A stretch of 48,355 bases of DNA from Borreliella afzelii (GTDB taxonomy: Bacteria > Spirochaetota > Spirochaetia > Borreliales > Borreliaceae). Positions 34,835-46,571 of this stretch are shown one piece after another; within the stretch, counting starts at the first letter, position 1, and every line of letters starts with the position of its first letter. The stretch spans positions 1-48,355 of the forward strand of contig NZ_JACHGM010000005.1 of the NCBI RefSeq assembly GCF_014202295.1, read 5' to 3'. Position numbers and translations under genes: made by a program. The notes below the pieces were generated by a model. The model was not told where the DNA came from. It was given only the letters and a program-made list of their open reading frames with translations, and did not search any database.

Positions 34835-35219
34835 TTAGGTTCTATAAGAACGGATATCTACTGGGGTATGATCCACGAGGGTTTTGCTTCGGGCAGTTTC
34901 TGCCGTAGTTTTTATTTCTTTATAGTAATAAGCCTTAAGATTTAGAGTTGCATTCATTTATATCTCTAGCATGAGTCGTGCCTAAACTACTATAAGTCCA
35001 TCTAGTATTATTTAATTTTAGAGTTGTATTTTTAATATCATAATTGTTACATAGTTTATTTGATGGGAAATATCTATCTACTTTATGAAAAGAGGATCTC
35101 AGCTGCTCTGATTTATATGATAATTGTATTACAAATCCATATCGTTTTAAATCATTAATACTTTCTCTAAATATCCTTTTTATATACTTTGAATTGATAA
35201 GTTTTTTATTACTATGTTT
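34835..35219 (-). pseudogene. Dead TnpB-like fragment (right-arm copy)
   Basis: Mirror of 13137-13521, with the same lost zinc-ribbon cysteines. Confidence 0.8.
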
Positions 35220-35410
35220 TTATATTATTTAGCTGTAAAGTAATAAGATAATTTATGTAAAAAGTCTTTTCTTTGATTTGAAATTTTCTTATGCAGCTTA
35301 ATAACTCTTAATCTAGATTAATTCTATTAATAGAATCTTGTTGTTTTTTGGGCAGTTTTCTTTAGTGTTTATTAAGCCCATTTTCATTTTTTAGTAAATA
35401 TTTAGGATTA

Positions 35411-35608
35411 TTGGGGGGATCCCCTCGCTACTTGTTAAAGAGTTGTAAATCAAGAACTTTGGTTTATTTTTTAATTTTAGGAGAGGATAATTATGAACAA
35501 GATTCTTCTAAAGAAAAAATTAACAAAAGATTAGATAATTATAATTTTAAAAATGAAAAGGATAGAAGCCCTTTTTTGCCTATGCTTCATAAATTAGAGG
35601 TTGTTTAA
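35411..35608 (+). pseudogene. Possible remnant ORF, 65 codons (right-arm copy)
   Basis: Mirror of 12748-12945; starts at TTG within the G-rich GGGGATCCCC patch, no ribosome-binding site. Confidence 0.3.
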
Positions 35609-35679
35609 AAAAATTAGGATTAAGGAAAAAAGTGGTTTTTATATGTTCGTGATGTTATGAGTGTGTTATACAAAATAAA

Positions 35680-35910
35680 TTGATAACTTTAGTTATATTC
35701 ATAAAGCTTGAGGTTATAAATTATCTTATAGATTGTTATCTATATCAAAATTTTGATTATTTAATAAAATTAGGCTTGTATAAAATCGATTACGCTGATA
35801 AATATGGAGAAAAAGCCAGAAATAGATTTGAACAATCTTATTCTAGAAATAAAGTATTTACAGTTAAACAAATATTAAAACAAACTTTGGTCGATTTGCC
35901 TAAAGATTAG
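35680..35910 (+). CDS. Small hypothetical ORF, 76 aa (right-arm copy)
   Basis: Mirror of 12446-12676; probably an N-terminally truncated gene, function unknown. Confidence 0.4.
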   Translation: MITLVIFIKLEVINYLIDCYLYQNFDYLIKLGLYKIDYADKYGEKARNRFEQSYSRNKVFTVKQILKQTLVDLPKD

Positions 35911-36030
35911 ACTTTTAAAGTTAAAAAAGGTAATCCTAGAACATATTATGAGTATTAAGAATAGCTAAAAAAGATTTATAAATAACATAAATGGGTTTTA
36001 TAGGCATTGTAGTTATTGTAGGCATAAATA

Positions 36031-39000
36031 ATGAAAACTAATAACATTGTAAAAACAAATGATCCAAATATATCTCTTTATAAAGAACTATCAGAAGATT
36101 TTATTAAAAAAGAGAATATTAATAAACTAAAAGACTTTTTTATTCTTATAAAAAATAAACTTTCTTCAATAGATGATAATTCAACAGAAGCAAATATAGA
36201 GGCTTTATTAAGATCTATATTTGAAAAACTAAATTATTCAGTAGAACAACAAAAAGGTGGGCAAATAGAAGGAGTGGATTCTAGAGTAGATATACTACTT
36301 TTCGAAAATGATAAAGACAAAGTAGATTTTAATAATAAATTAGAAGAAGCTAAAAAAAATAATGAGCCTATTCCAGCCGAAGATATCTTACTTATAGTAG
36401 AAGTTAAGCGTCCATCATTTAGTTTTAATACTAAAGATAAAGTAAAAGAAGCAGAAGATCAGCTATATAGATATCTAAATCAATATCAAAAACATTATGG
36501 GATGCTTTCAAATGGAAAAGTGTGGAGATTATATGACAAATCTAAAGTCCTTTATGGAGAAAAAAGATATATTGAATTTGATTTTTCTAAAGTTGAAGAA
36601 AAAGAAGAATACAAAGAACAAGAATGGTTTGTTTTATTCATCTACCTTATAAGAAAAGAAAGATACCTAAAGACAAGCAATGTAATAGAGATTGAAAAAG
36701 AACAAATATCTAAAGAAAAAGAGATAATTCAAAAAACTCTTAGAGAGATACTTTATGAGAAGCCTGACGACTCTGTAATATTTAAAATTGCAAAAAATAT
36801 ATATGACAAAGAATTTAAAGTATCAGACAAGGAAATTACCCAACATATTTTAGCTAGCATTCTTGAAGAATCAATTATTTTTATTTTAAGAATATTTTTT
36901 ATTGCATATATTGAAGATAACGAAATTTTTAAGAAAATATTAGAAGAAAATAAGCTATACAGGTCTTCTATATCTTTTAGATATTTTTTTTATGATGAAA
37001 ATACAAAAAATAAATTAGGATATAAAAAAATAATAACAATTTTTAATTTACTTGATAAAGGAAGTGATGCAATAAAGTTTCCTATATTTAATGGAGGATT
37101 ATTTGCAGAAGACAAGGTTAAATATTTAAATAATGAAAGTTTACTAAGTATTAGTGAGCTTGAAGAAATACTGGTTAAAATACTTTTCTTTGAAGAAAAA
37201 AATATTAAAGATGAAAAATTTGTAGAGTATTCAAAGCTAGATCCTAAAAGTTTTGGAGAATTGTACGAGACTCTACTTGAATATGACCTAAGAATTGCAG
37301 ATACTACTGTTCATCGTATTGTTGAAGACGGGGTTTATCTCATTCGTACTGAAGAAGAGCTTGAAAATAAGCAAGTAAACAAAGTTGCTACATACTATAA
37401 AGGCAATATTTATCTTACATCTAGATCGCTTGATAGAAAGAAAAGCGGAGCATATTATACCCCGGATGACTTAACTGACTTTATGGTCATATCATCAATT
37501 GAAGAACAGCTTAAAACTAAGTCCCCTTTAGATATAAAAATCATTGATAATTCTTGTGGATCAGGGCATTTTTTAATTTCTTGTTTAGATTACTTAACAG
37601 AAAAAGTATGGTACGAGCTAGATAAATTTGAAGATGTAAAAAAAGAGCTTGATAAAGAATATAGAGCTATTCTTAAAGAAAGTGAAGAATACGACGTTCA
37701 AGATAGTATAAGTAAAGAATTGGTACTTAAAAGGATGCTATTAAAGAAGTGTATTTATGGTGTTGATATTAATCCTATTTCGGTTGAAATTACTATGCTA
37801 AGCTTATGGATTAATACCTTTATTTTTGGAACACCACTAAGCTTTATTGAACATCACATAAAAGTAGGAAATGCCCTGCTAGGATATACCAAGGATGAAT
37901 TTTTTGATATTACAAAAAAGAAATTTGAAAGTGGATTTTCGTTATTTAAAGAGAGAATTAAAGAAATTACAACTATTTTAGAAGATAGCTATCAAAAAAT
38001 TAAAAGTATTAACGATACTACTAAAGAAGATATAGAAAAATCCAAAAAGATATACAAAGAATATGAGGAAAGTGAAGATACAGAGTATTTAAGAATAATA
38101 TTTTCTTTAATCAAACTTTATTCTTTATCTTTTGACAAATCTTTAAAAATAGAATTTAGTGATATTACAGCTGTAATTAGTTTAATTGAAAATATTTTGG
38201 GCAATAAAACTTCTAGCGAAGATAAAGAAAAAATAGAAAAAATTAGAAAAGTAAGTAGCTATTATAAATTTTTTCACTATGGAATTGAGTTCCCAGATAT
38301 TGAGGAAGGCTTTGATATTGTAATTGGAAATCCTCCATGGGAGAAAACCAAGTTTGATGAATCTGAATTTTTCTCAAAACACATTCCTAATTACAGAAAA
38401 CTAAGCATAAAAGACCAAAATAAAATAAAGCAAGAAATACTTAGTAAAGACACACATCCTTTGAAGATTGAATACAATGAAGAAAAAAATAGTATAAGTA
38501 CTATTAATAATATTTATAAAAGTGATTTTAAAGACTTTTCTAGTGGTGGTGATCCGAATCTTTTTAGATACTTTATTAGATTTAATTTAAAGCTAATAAA
38601 ACCAGGGGGCAATTTAACTTATCTAACCCCTTCAGCTCTTTGGAGTGAATCTAGTTCTAGATTGCTAAGAAAGCATATATTTACTAACTATAAACTTAAT
38701 TATATTTATCAATTTCAAAATCAAAAGAGATTTAAAGATGTAGTATCGCTTTTTAAATTTGTAATATTTCAACTAAGTAATACCAAATCCCCCACATCTA
38801 TTTTTAAAGCAAAATTTATGATCCAGAGCAGTGATAATATTTTAAAAGAAATAACTAGAGATTTAAAAGACAATAAAGAAGATCCTTATAAAGGAATTGA
38901 ATTAGATATAGACCAAATTAAAAAACTATCTCCTATTCAAGAATCAATAATAGAATTTAAAAAAAATAAAGAATTTAGTTTGATTAACAAAATGTTTATC

Positions 39001-39867
39001 CAATTTGGTATTCTTAGTGAAGAATATATCGATTTTAAAAAAGGCTTAGACCCAAGTATTAAGAATCGTAAATCTTTATTAAAAGAATATGATAATGAAA
39101 ACTTTATATTTCTTTATTGTGGAGCTAATATTCATCAGTTTAATTCAAGATTTTTTGAAAATAAGGATGCAAAAGAAAGTTCTAAGTTTTTCTGGATAGA
39201 TAAAGAAGATTTAGAAAAAATATTAGCTAAAGACGATCGGCATCAAACTAAAAGAGTATTCTATAGAGCAATTGCAAGAAACACAGATGAAAGAACTATG
39301 ATTAGTACTTTGTCTCCTAAAAATTGTTATTGTGTAAATTCAATGTATATAAATTATGAGAAAACACCAATATCTATTTATAAGAAATTATTTATTATAT
39401 CTATTTTTAATTCATTAGCATTTGATTTTTTGCTAAGAAGATTTGTTGATTCAAATGTGCTAAAGTCATGCCTTTATCAATGTCCAATGCCCCAGCCCGA
39501 AAAAGATGAAATTCTAGCTAATCCGCTATACTTAACTTTAATAAAAAATACTTCCTTGCTAATAGCTAAAAATGATCTGGGGAACTTTAAATATTTACTT
39601 TACTTGGAACATTTTAAGTTTAGTAAAGAAGAAGTTGATAAAATCTTAAATCTAGATACCAAAGATGAATTTTTTAAAGAAAAAGAAAATGAAAACAATT
39701 TTATTGTAGCCAGTCTTTATTCACTTACCAAAGAAGATTTTATGGTTTTGCTTAATGATTTTAAGGTACTAAAAAATAAAAAAGGAGAAGACTATATTTT
39801 GTCTTTAATAAAAGGATATGAGAATTATTTAAGAATAAATAAACTTAACTCAACAATTCAATCTTAG
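36031..39867 (+). CDS. Type IIG restriction-modification enzyme (right-arm copy)
   Basis: Same 1278-residue enzyme as at 8489-12325. Nuclease Asp87/Glu124/Lys126, methyltransferase DNSCGSGHF (506-514) and NPPW (767-770) are all intact here too. Confidence 0.93.
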   Translation: MKTNNIVKTNDPNISLYKELSEDFIKKENINKLKDFFILIKNKLSSIDDNSTEANIEALLRSIFEKLNYSVEQQKGGQIEGVDSRVDILLFENDKDKVDFNNKLEEAKKNNEPIPAEDILLIVEVKRPSFSFNTKDKVKEAEDQLYRYLNQYQKHYGMLSNGKVWRLYDKSKVLYGEKRYIEFDFSKVEEKEEYKEQEWFVLFIYLIRKERYLKTSNVIEIEKEQISKEKEIIQKTLREILYEKPDDSVIFKIAKNIYDKEFKVSDKEITQHILASILEESIIFILRIFFIAYIEDNEIFKKILEENKLYRSSISFRYFFYDENTKNKLGYKKIITIFNLLDKGSDAIKFPIFNGGLFAEDKVKYLNNESLLSISELEEILVKILFFEEKNIKDEKFVEYSKLDPKSFGELYETLLEYDLRIADTTVHRIVEDGVYLIRTEEELENKQVNKVATYYKGNIYLTSRSLDRKKSGAYYTPDDLTDFMVISSIEEQLKTKSPLDIKIIDNSCGSGHFLISCLDYLTEKVWYELDKFEDVKKELDKEYRAILKESEEYDVQDSISKELVLKRMLLKKCIYGVDINPISVEITMLSLWINTFIFGTPLSFIEHHIKVGNALLGYTKDEFFDITKKKFESGFSLFKERIKEITTILEDSYQKIKSINDTTKEDIEKSKKIYKEYEESEDTEYLRIIFSLIKLYSLSFDKSLKIEFSDITAVISLIENILGNKTSSEDKEKIEKIRKVSSYYKFFHYGIEFPDIEEGFDIVIGNPPWEKTKFDESEFFSKHIPNYRKLSIKDQNKIKQEILSKDTHPLKIEYNEEKNSISTINNIYKSDFKDFSSGGDPNLFRYFIRFNLKLIKPGGNLTYLTPSALWSESSSRLLRKHIFTNYKLNYIYQFQNQKRFKDVVSLFKFVIFQLSNTKSPTSIFKAKFMIQSSDNILKEITRDLKDNKEDPYKGIELDIDQIKKLSPIQESIIEFKKNKEFSLINKMFIQFGILSEEYIDFKKGLDPSIKNRKSLLKEYDNENFIFLYCGANIHQFNSRFFENKDAKESSKFFWIDKEDLEKILAKDDRHQTKRVFYRAIARNTDERTMISTLSPKNCYCVNSMYINYEKTPISIYKKLFIISIFNSLAFDFLLRRFVDSNVLKSCLYQCPMPQPEKDEILANPLYLTLIKNTSLLIAKNDLGNFKYLLYLEHFKFSKEEVDKILNLDTKDEFFKEKENENNFIVASLYSLTKEDFMVLLNDFKVLKNKKGEDYILSLIKGYENYLRINKLNSTIQS

Positions 39868-40466
39868 TTAATTCTTTTAAAGAGATTATTATTAATTTAA
39901 TAAAATATATGTTTTTGCGAAAAATTTTACTATAAAATGATGAAAAAGTTCTTTTTAAGAAAGTGATGGGGAAGCTAAAAAACTTTAGAGAAATTAAAGA
40001 AAATAATGTTTATAGGTATGTTATTGATATTTTATAATTCTTTTTGTGTTACATATATGGGGTAAAATAAGATGATTTAGTGATAATTATTGGTAATTTA
40101 TAAAAAGAGTTTTATAGTTTTTTATATTAATTAAATAGAAATTTATTTTTTTAAAAGCATATTTTTTTATAATATGTTTTAATAATATTTTCTTGTTTTT
40201 TTATATTAATAAATCAATTAAGTAGTATTTAGGACAATCTACGCTAAATACCCCAATTTTATAACTTTAGAAGTTATTTCTTTCTTTTTAGAATTTTCAA
40301 GCTATCCTTTAATTTCTTTTAAATAACTTTTTAATCTTTCTAAATAATCCTCAATGTCACCAACTTCTACAGTATTTTATTTTCTTTATCATTTTTTATT
40401 TTGCTTTTTAAAGTGCTTCTAGTATTTTCTAATAAAATAAATCTATTTATTAAAAATTTCATCAGG
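39868..40466. other. Gene-poor stretch (right-arm copy)
   Basis: Mirror of 7890-8488, with the small broken frame at 40218-40370 on the minus strand. Confidence 0.4.
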
Positions 40467-41319
40467 TTATTTATTATTCATCAAATCAATAGGAAGCTTT
40501 AATTTTTCTTTTGATAAATCTGGATACTTGGCAAATATTAGCTTAACAACATCATTAAATAGTTTTAGATCTAATACAATTTCATAGGTTTTATCCTCAT
40601 TAGTTTGCCTATCTTTTATAGTAAGATATGCAAGCATATAACTACATTTACTCTTTTTATAAAAAAGAGTAAAAAAATCTGTTAAAGCATTATTAAAAAC
40701 CCCAAAATTATATGAATTAATATATCCAGCCTCTCTTGAAACTTCTTTCAAAGTAATTTTAGCAAAATCATCAGTTCTATATTGCTCAAAATCAAAATTC
40801 ACGCCTTCAGAAATTAACTTTAGGCTTTTAACTTCATATTTTTCTTCAAACTCTTTGGTTGACTCAAATGCTATTATTTTAGCTATTGGCACTTCATTAC
40901 CCAATATTTTATAGTTATTATCATTAATATAATAACTATAGCTAAACCATGATGAAGTTTTAAATTGAATGGGTGAAAAAATATACGCATATTTAGCCCT
41001 TTAAGCTCTTCAATTAAATTATTATATCTGTCTTTGATAGCTCTTAAATTACCAGATTTTGCCCATGTAACATAACCTGCAAAGCAATCCCCCCCCCACC
41101 ATAAACTTCTCCTTCTTTTATTTCGCTTGACCCAAATTCTTCATTAATACAGGAAATATTTTTAATATTTTCTTTATTATCTTTTTCATTATCCTTTTCA
41201 ATTAGCTCAAAATTTAAAATTCCAGTTTTGGTGTTTTTTAAAGAATTTGATCCTACAACACAAGAATAAAGAAGTGATATAAAGAAAAATATATTCAAAA
41301 TATTTATACTCTTTTTCAT
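40467..41319 (-). pseudogene. Frameshifted lipoprotein gene (right-arm copy)
   Basis: Mirror of 7037-7889. The homopolymer is nine bases here as well (C9 at 41089-41097 on the plus strand), and the second frameshift is also kept. Confidence 0.85.
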
Positions 41320-41599
41320 AAAATCCTTTTTGCTTTAATTAATTTCTAAAGCATTACTCCATTAATTTAATATTAAAAATTCATAAAATATTTTTTCATT
41401 ATACCTAAAAAAGAGTTAGCTAAAAAAATGAACTGCTTATTCTATAAGCTCTAATTTAGAAATAGTAGCTCATCTAAGTAATTTTACTAGTATTAAAATA
41501 AAAAATTAATCATATATTCATTATTTTTATTTTTTAGGTTAAAAATATTTACACTTAAGGCTTGACTTTTTGACAAAAAAGCATTTCAGTTTTATTTAA

Positions 41600-42116
41600 T
41601 AACTAGGAAGAAACTTTTTAATGAACTCGATTAAGAATAGAATAGGCATAAAGCAATAACCCTTTAATTAAACAAGCAAGCGAAAAGTAGTAAGCATACT
41701 GTTCTCTACCTATAAGAATTATTCTTTTTTGGAATAATTAGAGGTGGTAAAACTACTTTAGATTAATCTTTTGTTGATGTCCATAAAGCTATGCAAGAAA
41801 AAATAATTTAAATTGTAAAGATTGTTTTAAAAAAATAAGTTAAAGGCTTTTTAGATACAAAAGATAAAATAAAAGAAGAAGAGTGGATTGGAGTTTTTAG
41901 AAATCTGGATCAGAAATTTATCCAAAAATACGAATTAATGCAAGCTTTATGGATATCTATAAGGGCAAGTTGAAGATCTAAAATTAAAAGAGATTGATAA
42001 AAAATCAAGAATTAGAGGATAAAATAGAAAAAGTGATTCTAAACCCCTCTTTTAGAGTATATTGTGAGCATGAAAAAGAAATAAAAGAATTTAATAACCT
42101 TACACGCGTATTTTAA
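41600..42116 (+). pseudogene. Decayed P-loop gene, possibly terminase (right-arm copy)
   Basis: Mirror of 6240-6756. In this direction the GIIRGGKTT P-loop is readable near 41735-41760. Confidence 0.4.
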
Positions 42117-42155
42117 TGTCTTTTCCATAAGAAGGATATTAATAATATCTATTTC

Positions 42156-43334
42156 TCAACTTTTTTTATTATTTTTAAATTTATATGTTACAATAATAGA
42201 TAATGTACAAAAAATAAGTATTAATAAAACAAATGTATTTATAGCACTTATAAAATTAGTTAAAATTGAACATATGCCTAGTGCTAAAAATGAAAATATA
42301 CGAGATAATGTACTATTAATAGAAGTTAAGGTTCCTAAAACTTTTGAATCCACATTTTTTTTAAAAAAATATTCTAAATTATTAGAATAAACAGAAATTA
42401 AAATTACTAAAAATATGATTATAGTAATAAATATGTAAATATGTAAAACTATTTTTATTAAAACTGATAATAAAAATATTATAGCTAAAATAACATAAAT
42501 ATCATATTTTGAATGTTTAATTTTTCTAAATATCCATGCTCCCATAATATCTGATACGCGAAATAGTACATATATGATTCCAAATATGCTAATAGATATA
42601 TTTTTATCAATAAAAATTGCTTGCCAGTATAAATAAAAAGGTTGATAAAAAAATTGAATAGAGCTATTTAGAATAAATACTGCTAAAAGCTCTTTAGATT
42701 TCAATAATATTATTATTTTTTTAAAAAACTTTATAAGATATAAAGTTAAATCTTCTTTATTGTGCTTATGATCTGTATTTTTATCATTTGGTATGAAAAA
42801 AATTGTAATTAAAGAGGATATTAGATATATTAACAATGAAATTAGGTAAATTTTTATATCAATATATAAATATAGTACACTTCCAATATATCCACCTAAA
42901 ATAGCACCAATACTTAATATCATTTTTACAAATGATATAAAAGCTTTTAGCTTTTTTGAATTATTTTGGTATAGCTTAGTAAAGCTAATATCGATTGTCC
43001 CGGTGTTAATAGCAGCTGACATCCCATATATAAACCAAGAAATACAAAGAAGTACGAATGAAGAAGCTTTAAAAATAATAAAATAAGAAATCATTAGTAG
43101 AAAAATTGATACTAAGTAAACAATTTGTCTATCAAAAATATCTGATATTATTCCTGATGGAAATTCAAAAATAATAATTGCTGCCATATAGCAAATTTGT
43201 ACTATAGCAATATCTTTTAGTGATAATCCTTTATTTATTAAAATAATAGTTAGTACAGCATGGGGTAACGTTCTTGCAAGTTCTGACAAAAATAATGAAT
43301 AAAAATAGTATTTTTGATGTTTGCTTTCTATCAT
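42156..43334 (-). CDS. MFS transporter (right-arm copy)
   Basis: Same 392-residue inner-membrane carrier as at 5022-6200, motif A intact. Confidence 0.85.
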   Translation of the reverse strand: MIESKHQKYYFYSLFLSELARTLPHAVLTIILINKGLSLKDIAIVQICYMAAIIIFEFPSGIISDIFDRQIVYLVSIFLLMISYFIIFKASSFVLLCISWFIYGMSAAINTGTIDISFTKLYQNNSKKLKAFISFVKMILSIGAILGGYIGSVLYLYIDIKIYLISLLIYLISSLITIFFIPNDKNTDHKHNKEDLTLYLIKFFKKIIILLKSKELLAVFILNSSIQFFYQPFYLYWQAIFIDKNISISIFGIIYVLFRVSDIMGAWIFRKIKHSKYDIYVILAIIFLLSVLIKIVLHIYIFITIIIFLVILISVYSNNLEYFFKKNVDSKVLGTLTSINSTLSRIFSFLALGICSILTNFISAINTFVLLILIFCTLSIIVTYKFKNNKKS

Positions 43335-43854
43335 AAATCTTTATTACATTTGCAGGATTTGTTCTTTAGAATATTAATAAAATGAAATAGGAAATTATGA
43401 TTACTAATATCAATTTGTTTATTTAAAGAATTAATTTTTTCATATTTATTGCCAAAATAAAACATGATATTAATAATAATCTATACCCGATGCAATTGCA
43501 ATTAAGCTTCATATCTTTTGTCTTTATAAAAATGAATAATAAAGAGCCTATATTTAAAGAATATGGCATTAATAATATTAAATCTCTTGCTAATTACTAT
43601 TACTAAATTAAAGATTATAGAAATAGTAGTTTATATATTACTATAATTTAATCATAATATTGGCTTTTAAATTTATTAACAATTTAAAAATAGTATCTTC
43701 AAAGCGTATTATTTTTGCTGGAGGGGAGTTTCTATAAACATTATGAAGAAGTTTATTTATAAAACCAGTAAATCAATTTGACAAAACTTGTTTTCAACTA
43801 AAGTTTATGTAAATTATAGATGGAAAATTCTTTGCAATTTTTAGTTAAAACATT
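43335..43854. other. Gene-free stretch (right-arm copy)
   Basis: Mirror of 4502-5021, with the AACTACTATTTCTA motif at 43618-43631 on the minus strand. Confidence 0.45.
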
Positions 43855-43882
43855 AAGCCTATCTTTTATTGAAGATAGGCTT
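43855..43882 (-). terminator. Terminator of the 280-aa lipoprotein gene (right-arm copy)
   Basis: Mirror of 4474-4501: 11-bp stem, 6-base loop. Confidence 0.75.
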
Positions 43883-43898
43883 TTACATTATGATAATT

Positions 43899-44741
43899 TC
43901 AATACATAACCTTTAAGGTATATATTGAAATTATGTCGTTTTTTAGATTTTCAGATTCTTCCCTTTTTTTTACAAGTTGTTTGTAAAGTTCAATTACATA
44001 AGATTTGAGTTTAGTATAATTTGTTTTTATAAGATTTTTATTATTTTGATAATCTAATAAAAGTTGGTTTAACATTTCTGAAACGATTGTTTTTGTAGAT
44101 AATAATTTCTCAAATGAATTTTTAAGCTTCTCTAAGTCTAAAGTGTCTAGTTTATTTATAGTGTCTTTTTTGGAATATAGATAAACAATCACGTCGTCAA
44201 TAGCACTTCCAAATTCGTTAAAGATGCTAAATAGGCTTTGTGTTTGTCCCGATAATATTATAATTTCTGAAAATTCCTTTAATTTATTAGTGTCAATAGC
44301 ATTTAAGGTGGCATAAATACATTTTCTATATCTTTTAGATTTATCGCTATTATCAGCTATCTTTTCACTGGATAAATTTCCCACCCAAACTAATTTTTTG
44401 AAAGCCAATATTCCATATTGGTCTGAAGGTTCTTCTTCCAATTTTTTTACATATTTTTGTCTATCGATATTAGCTGTTTCTATTAAATTTCTTAGATCGT
44501 CAAGAGGTGTGTTTTTTATTCTTTTATTAGAGGTTTTTTCTTGATTTGGGTTTGCTTCTTGATTTGGGTTTGCTTCTTGATTTGGGGTTACTGTTGTTTT
44601 GGTTTTTAATCCCTCTTTATTGGATTTTAGTTCTTTTTTACTAGATTGATCCTTCATATCTTTTTGATTGGTTTTAAAATCTGGATTGCAAGCATTTAAA
44701 AATAAAAAAACAAATATGCTTACAATTATATTATATTTCAT
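43899..44741 (-). CDS. Virulent-strain-associated lipoprotein, 280 aa (right-arm copy)
   Basis: Same product as at 3615-4457, including the PNQEAN repeats. The 14-base inverted repeat of its leader is at 44761-44793. Confidence 0.85.
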   Translation of the reverse strand: MKYNIIVSIFVFLFLNACNPDFKTNQKDMKDQSSKKELKSNKEGLKTKTTVTPNQEANPNQEANPNQEKTSNKRIKNTPLDDLRNLIETANIDRQKYVKKLEEEPSDQYGILAFKKLVWVGNLSSEKIADNSDKSKRYRKCIYATLNAIDTNKLKEFSEIIILSGQTQSLFSIFNEFGSAIDDVIVYLYSKKDTINKLDTLDLEKLKNSFEKLLSTKTIVSEMLNQLLLDYQNNKNLIKTNYTKLKSYVIELYKQLVKKREESENLKNDIISIYTLKVMY

Positions 44742-44793
44742 AAATATTCTCCTTATTTAAAATATTATATTATATTTAATATAATATAATATT

Positions 44794-45197
44794 CAATCTA
44801 ATATAATTAGATTATAATAAATATAGATGAGATAATAATCATGATAATATTTTCATTGTCAGAAATTTTATATTATTTTGAGCTTTTTAAAAATTTATTT
44901 TGATGATTATTGTCTTAAAGATTTAAAAACTTTAAAATTGTAAATAATTTGTAGAGTATTTTAAGATATTATCGAATAGTTCTGTGCAGTTCTTAAGCTA
45001 ATGAAAGTATTTAAATAAATAAACCAAAAGGTAACCCCACCATGTTCATGTAATATTAATTTATTTATAGAAGAGTTTTTTAGTATCTATGGTCGTTGTT
45101 TAGTATAGATCTATTGAAAAATAAGTGAATTCTAACCTTAAAAAGGTATAGCACAGTGATTATTAAAAGTTAGCTTGTGTGACATTTATAGATTCTC
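44794..45197. other. Gene-free stretch (right-arm copy)
   Basis: Mirror of 3159-3562; only promoter-like and AT-rich sequence is seen. Confidence 0.4.
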
Positions 45198-45545
45198 TTA
45201 TCTATTGAAACTTGATAAAACGGTTTTTGTATTTTCAATGAGTTCTTTTATCTCCTTCTTTTCCCCTAATGCCTCATTGTTTTACTTAGAGCTAATCTAG
45301 ATAATTGCAATGCATAAGATGCCTTACTTTTACTCTCTAATCTTTTAATATTACTTTCTTTTAAATTTTTCTGCGAGTCATCAAAAAAGAAAGCCGAAGA
45401 TCTTATTTCATTTCCTGCGATATCAATCTTATTTATAAGATTATCAAGTTCAATATCTATCCTTAACTGATTTTGTAATCGTACTAGTTCCCTTGTCTTA
45501 TTTCTATTGTTCTTAGAATTTTCCATTGGCGATGTTTTTTTATGT
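45198..45545 (-). pseudogene. Decayed paralogue of the 294-aa lipoprotein (right-arm copy)
   Basis: Mirror of 2811-3158 with the same deletion/frameshift. Confidence 0.85.
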
Positions 45546-45580
45546 GGCTAACATTTGAATATGGTGGGGGTAGAAAAGAA

Positions 45581-45599
45581 TCGTCCGGAGACCGGACGA
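45581..45599. repeat. GC-rich hairpin (right-arm copy)
   Basis: TCGTCCGG-AGA-CCGGACGA, mirror of 2757-2775. Confidence 0.45.
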
Positions 45600-45634
45600 C
45601 ATTTTTTGACACAAATAAAAAAAGGTATACAAAA

Positions 45635-45829
45635 ATGAGAAAAAAAGAAAAAGAAAATAATTTCATTGTGGCCAGTCTTTACTCATTAACTAAATAAGAT
45701 TTTATAACTTTGCTTAATGATTTTAAGGTATTGAAAAACAAAAAAGGAGAAGATTATATTTTATCCTTAATGAAAGGATATGAGAATTATTTTCTAGGTG
45801 CGAAGGGTTTCAATCTTTGGATTGCATAA
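45635..45829 (+). pseudogene. Type IIG C-terminal remnant (right-arm copy)
   Basis: Mirror of 2527-2721; in-frame TAA after SLYSLTK. Confidence 0.85.
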
Positions 45830-45891
45830 CAGACCCAATTGTCAGATTTTGAATTGACAATTGAGATTGTAAAGTTACTATTGCACTTGAT

Positions 45892-46389
45892 TTAATAACT
45901 TTTTTTAAACGATAGTTGGAATCCGTTTATTCCGATATCAAAATTTGGTTCAAACCCTGCAAGCGAAATGCTAAGTTTTTTTCTAAGATTTGTATTGTAT
46001 CTATTTGCAAATGTAAATGGAATAATTAGCGAGGCTATGTGGGCTGCTGAAATCGTGCCTATTCCTATCCCCACTATTGTAAGTCCGGTTATTGCTTGTG
46101 CTGGTCCTTTTGCTGTTCCACCAATGATTATTCCAGTTATCCAAAGTATTCCTCCTAATACTTGAGATCCAAGCACTGCACCACCACCAATATAATCCCC
46201 TTGAACAAAGGATCCTATCCCAAAAGAAAAAAAGAAATTCAAAAGGAATGGTGCAAGCACGGGGGCTTTTTGGCTTTCATATTTCAAAGTAGTTGAAATA
46301 TCCCCAATACCTTTTCCAACTGTATCTTCTGACGCAAAGATTTGCATAGTTAAACCAAAAATTAATATTAATGTGAAAATTTTTTTCAT
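45892..46389 (-). CDS. P13-family outer-membrane protein (right-arm copy)
   Basis: Same 165-residue product as at 1967-2464, with signal peptide and four hydrophobic segments. Confidence 0.85.
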   Translation of the reverse strand: MKKIFTLILIFGLTMQIFASEDTVGKGIGDISTTLKYESQKAPVLAPFLLNFFFSFGIGSFVQGDYIGGGAVLGSQVLGGILWITGIIIGGTAKGPAQAITGLTIVGIGIGTISAAHIASLIIPFTFANRYNTNLRKKLSISLAGFEPNFDIGINGFQLSFKKSY

Positions 46390-46571
46390 ATTAATATTCC
46401 CTCCTAATAATTAAGTTTTGATAATTGAATATTAGCGCAATTTCTAGATTTTATATGGGGAGATAGATTTTCTTCCTAAAATATAATTTGAGTTACTTGA
46501 ATGTTCTAAGCTGATTTTAAAAATTTATCTCCACCTAAATTTCATAGAAATTATAAATGGAGAATTCTTTA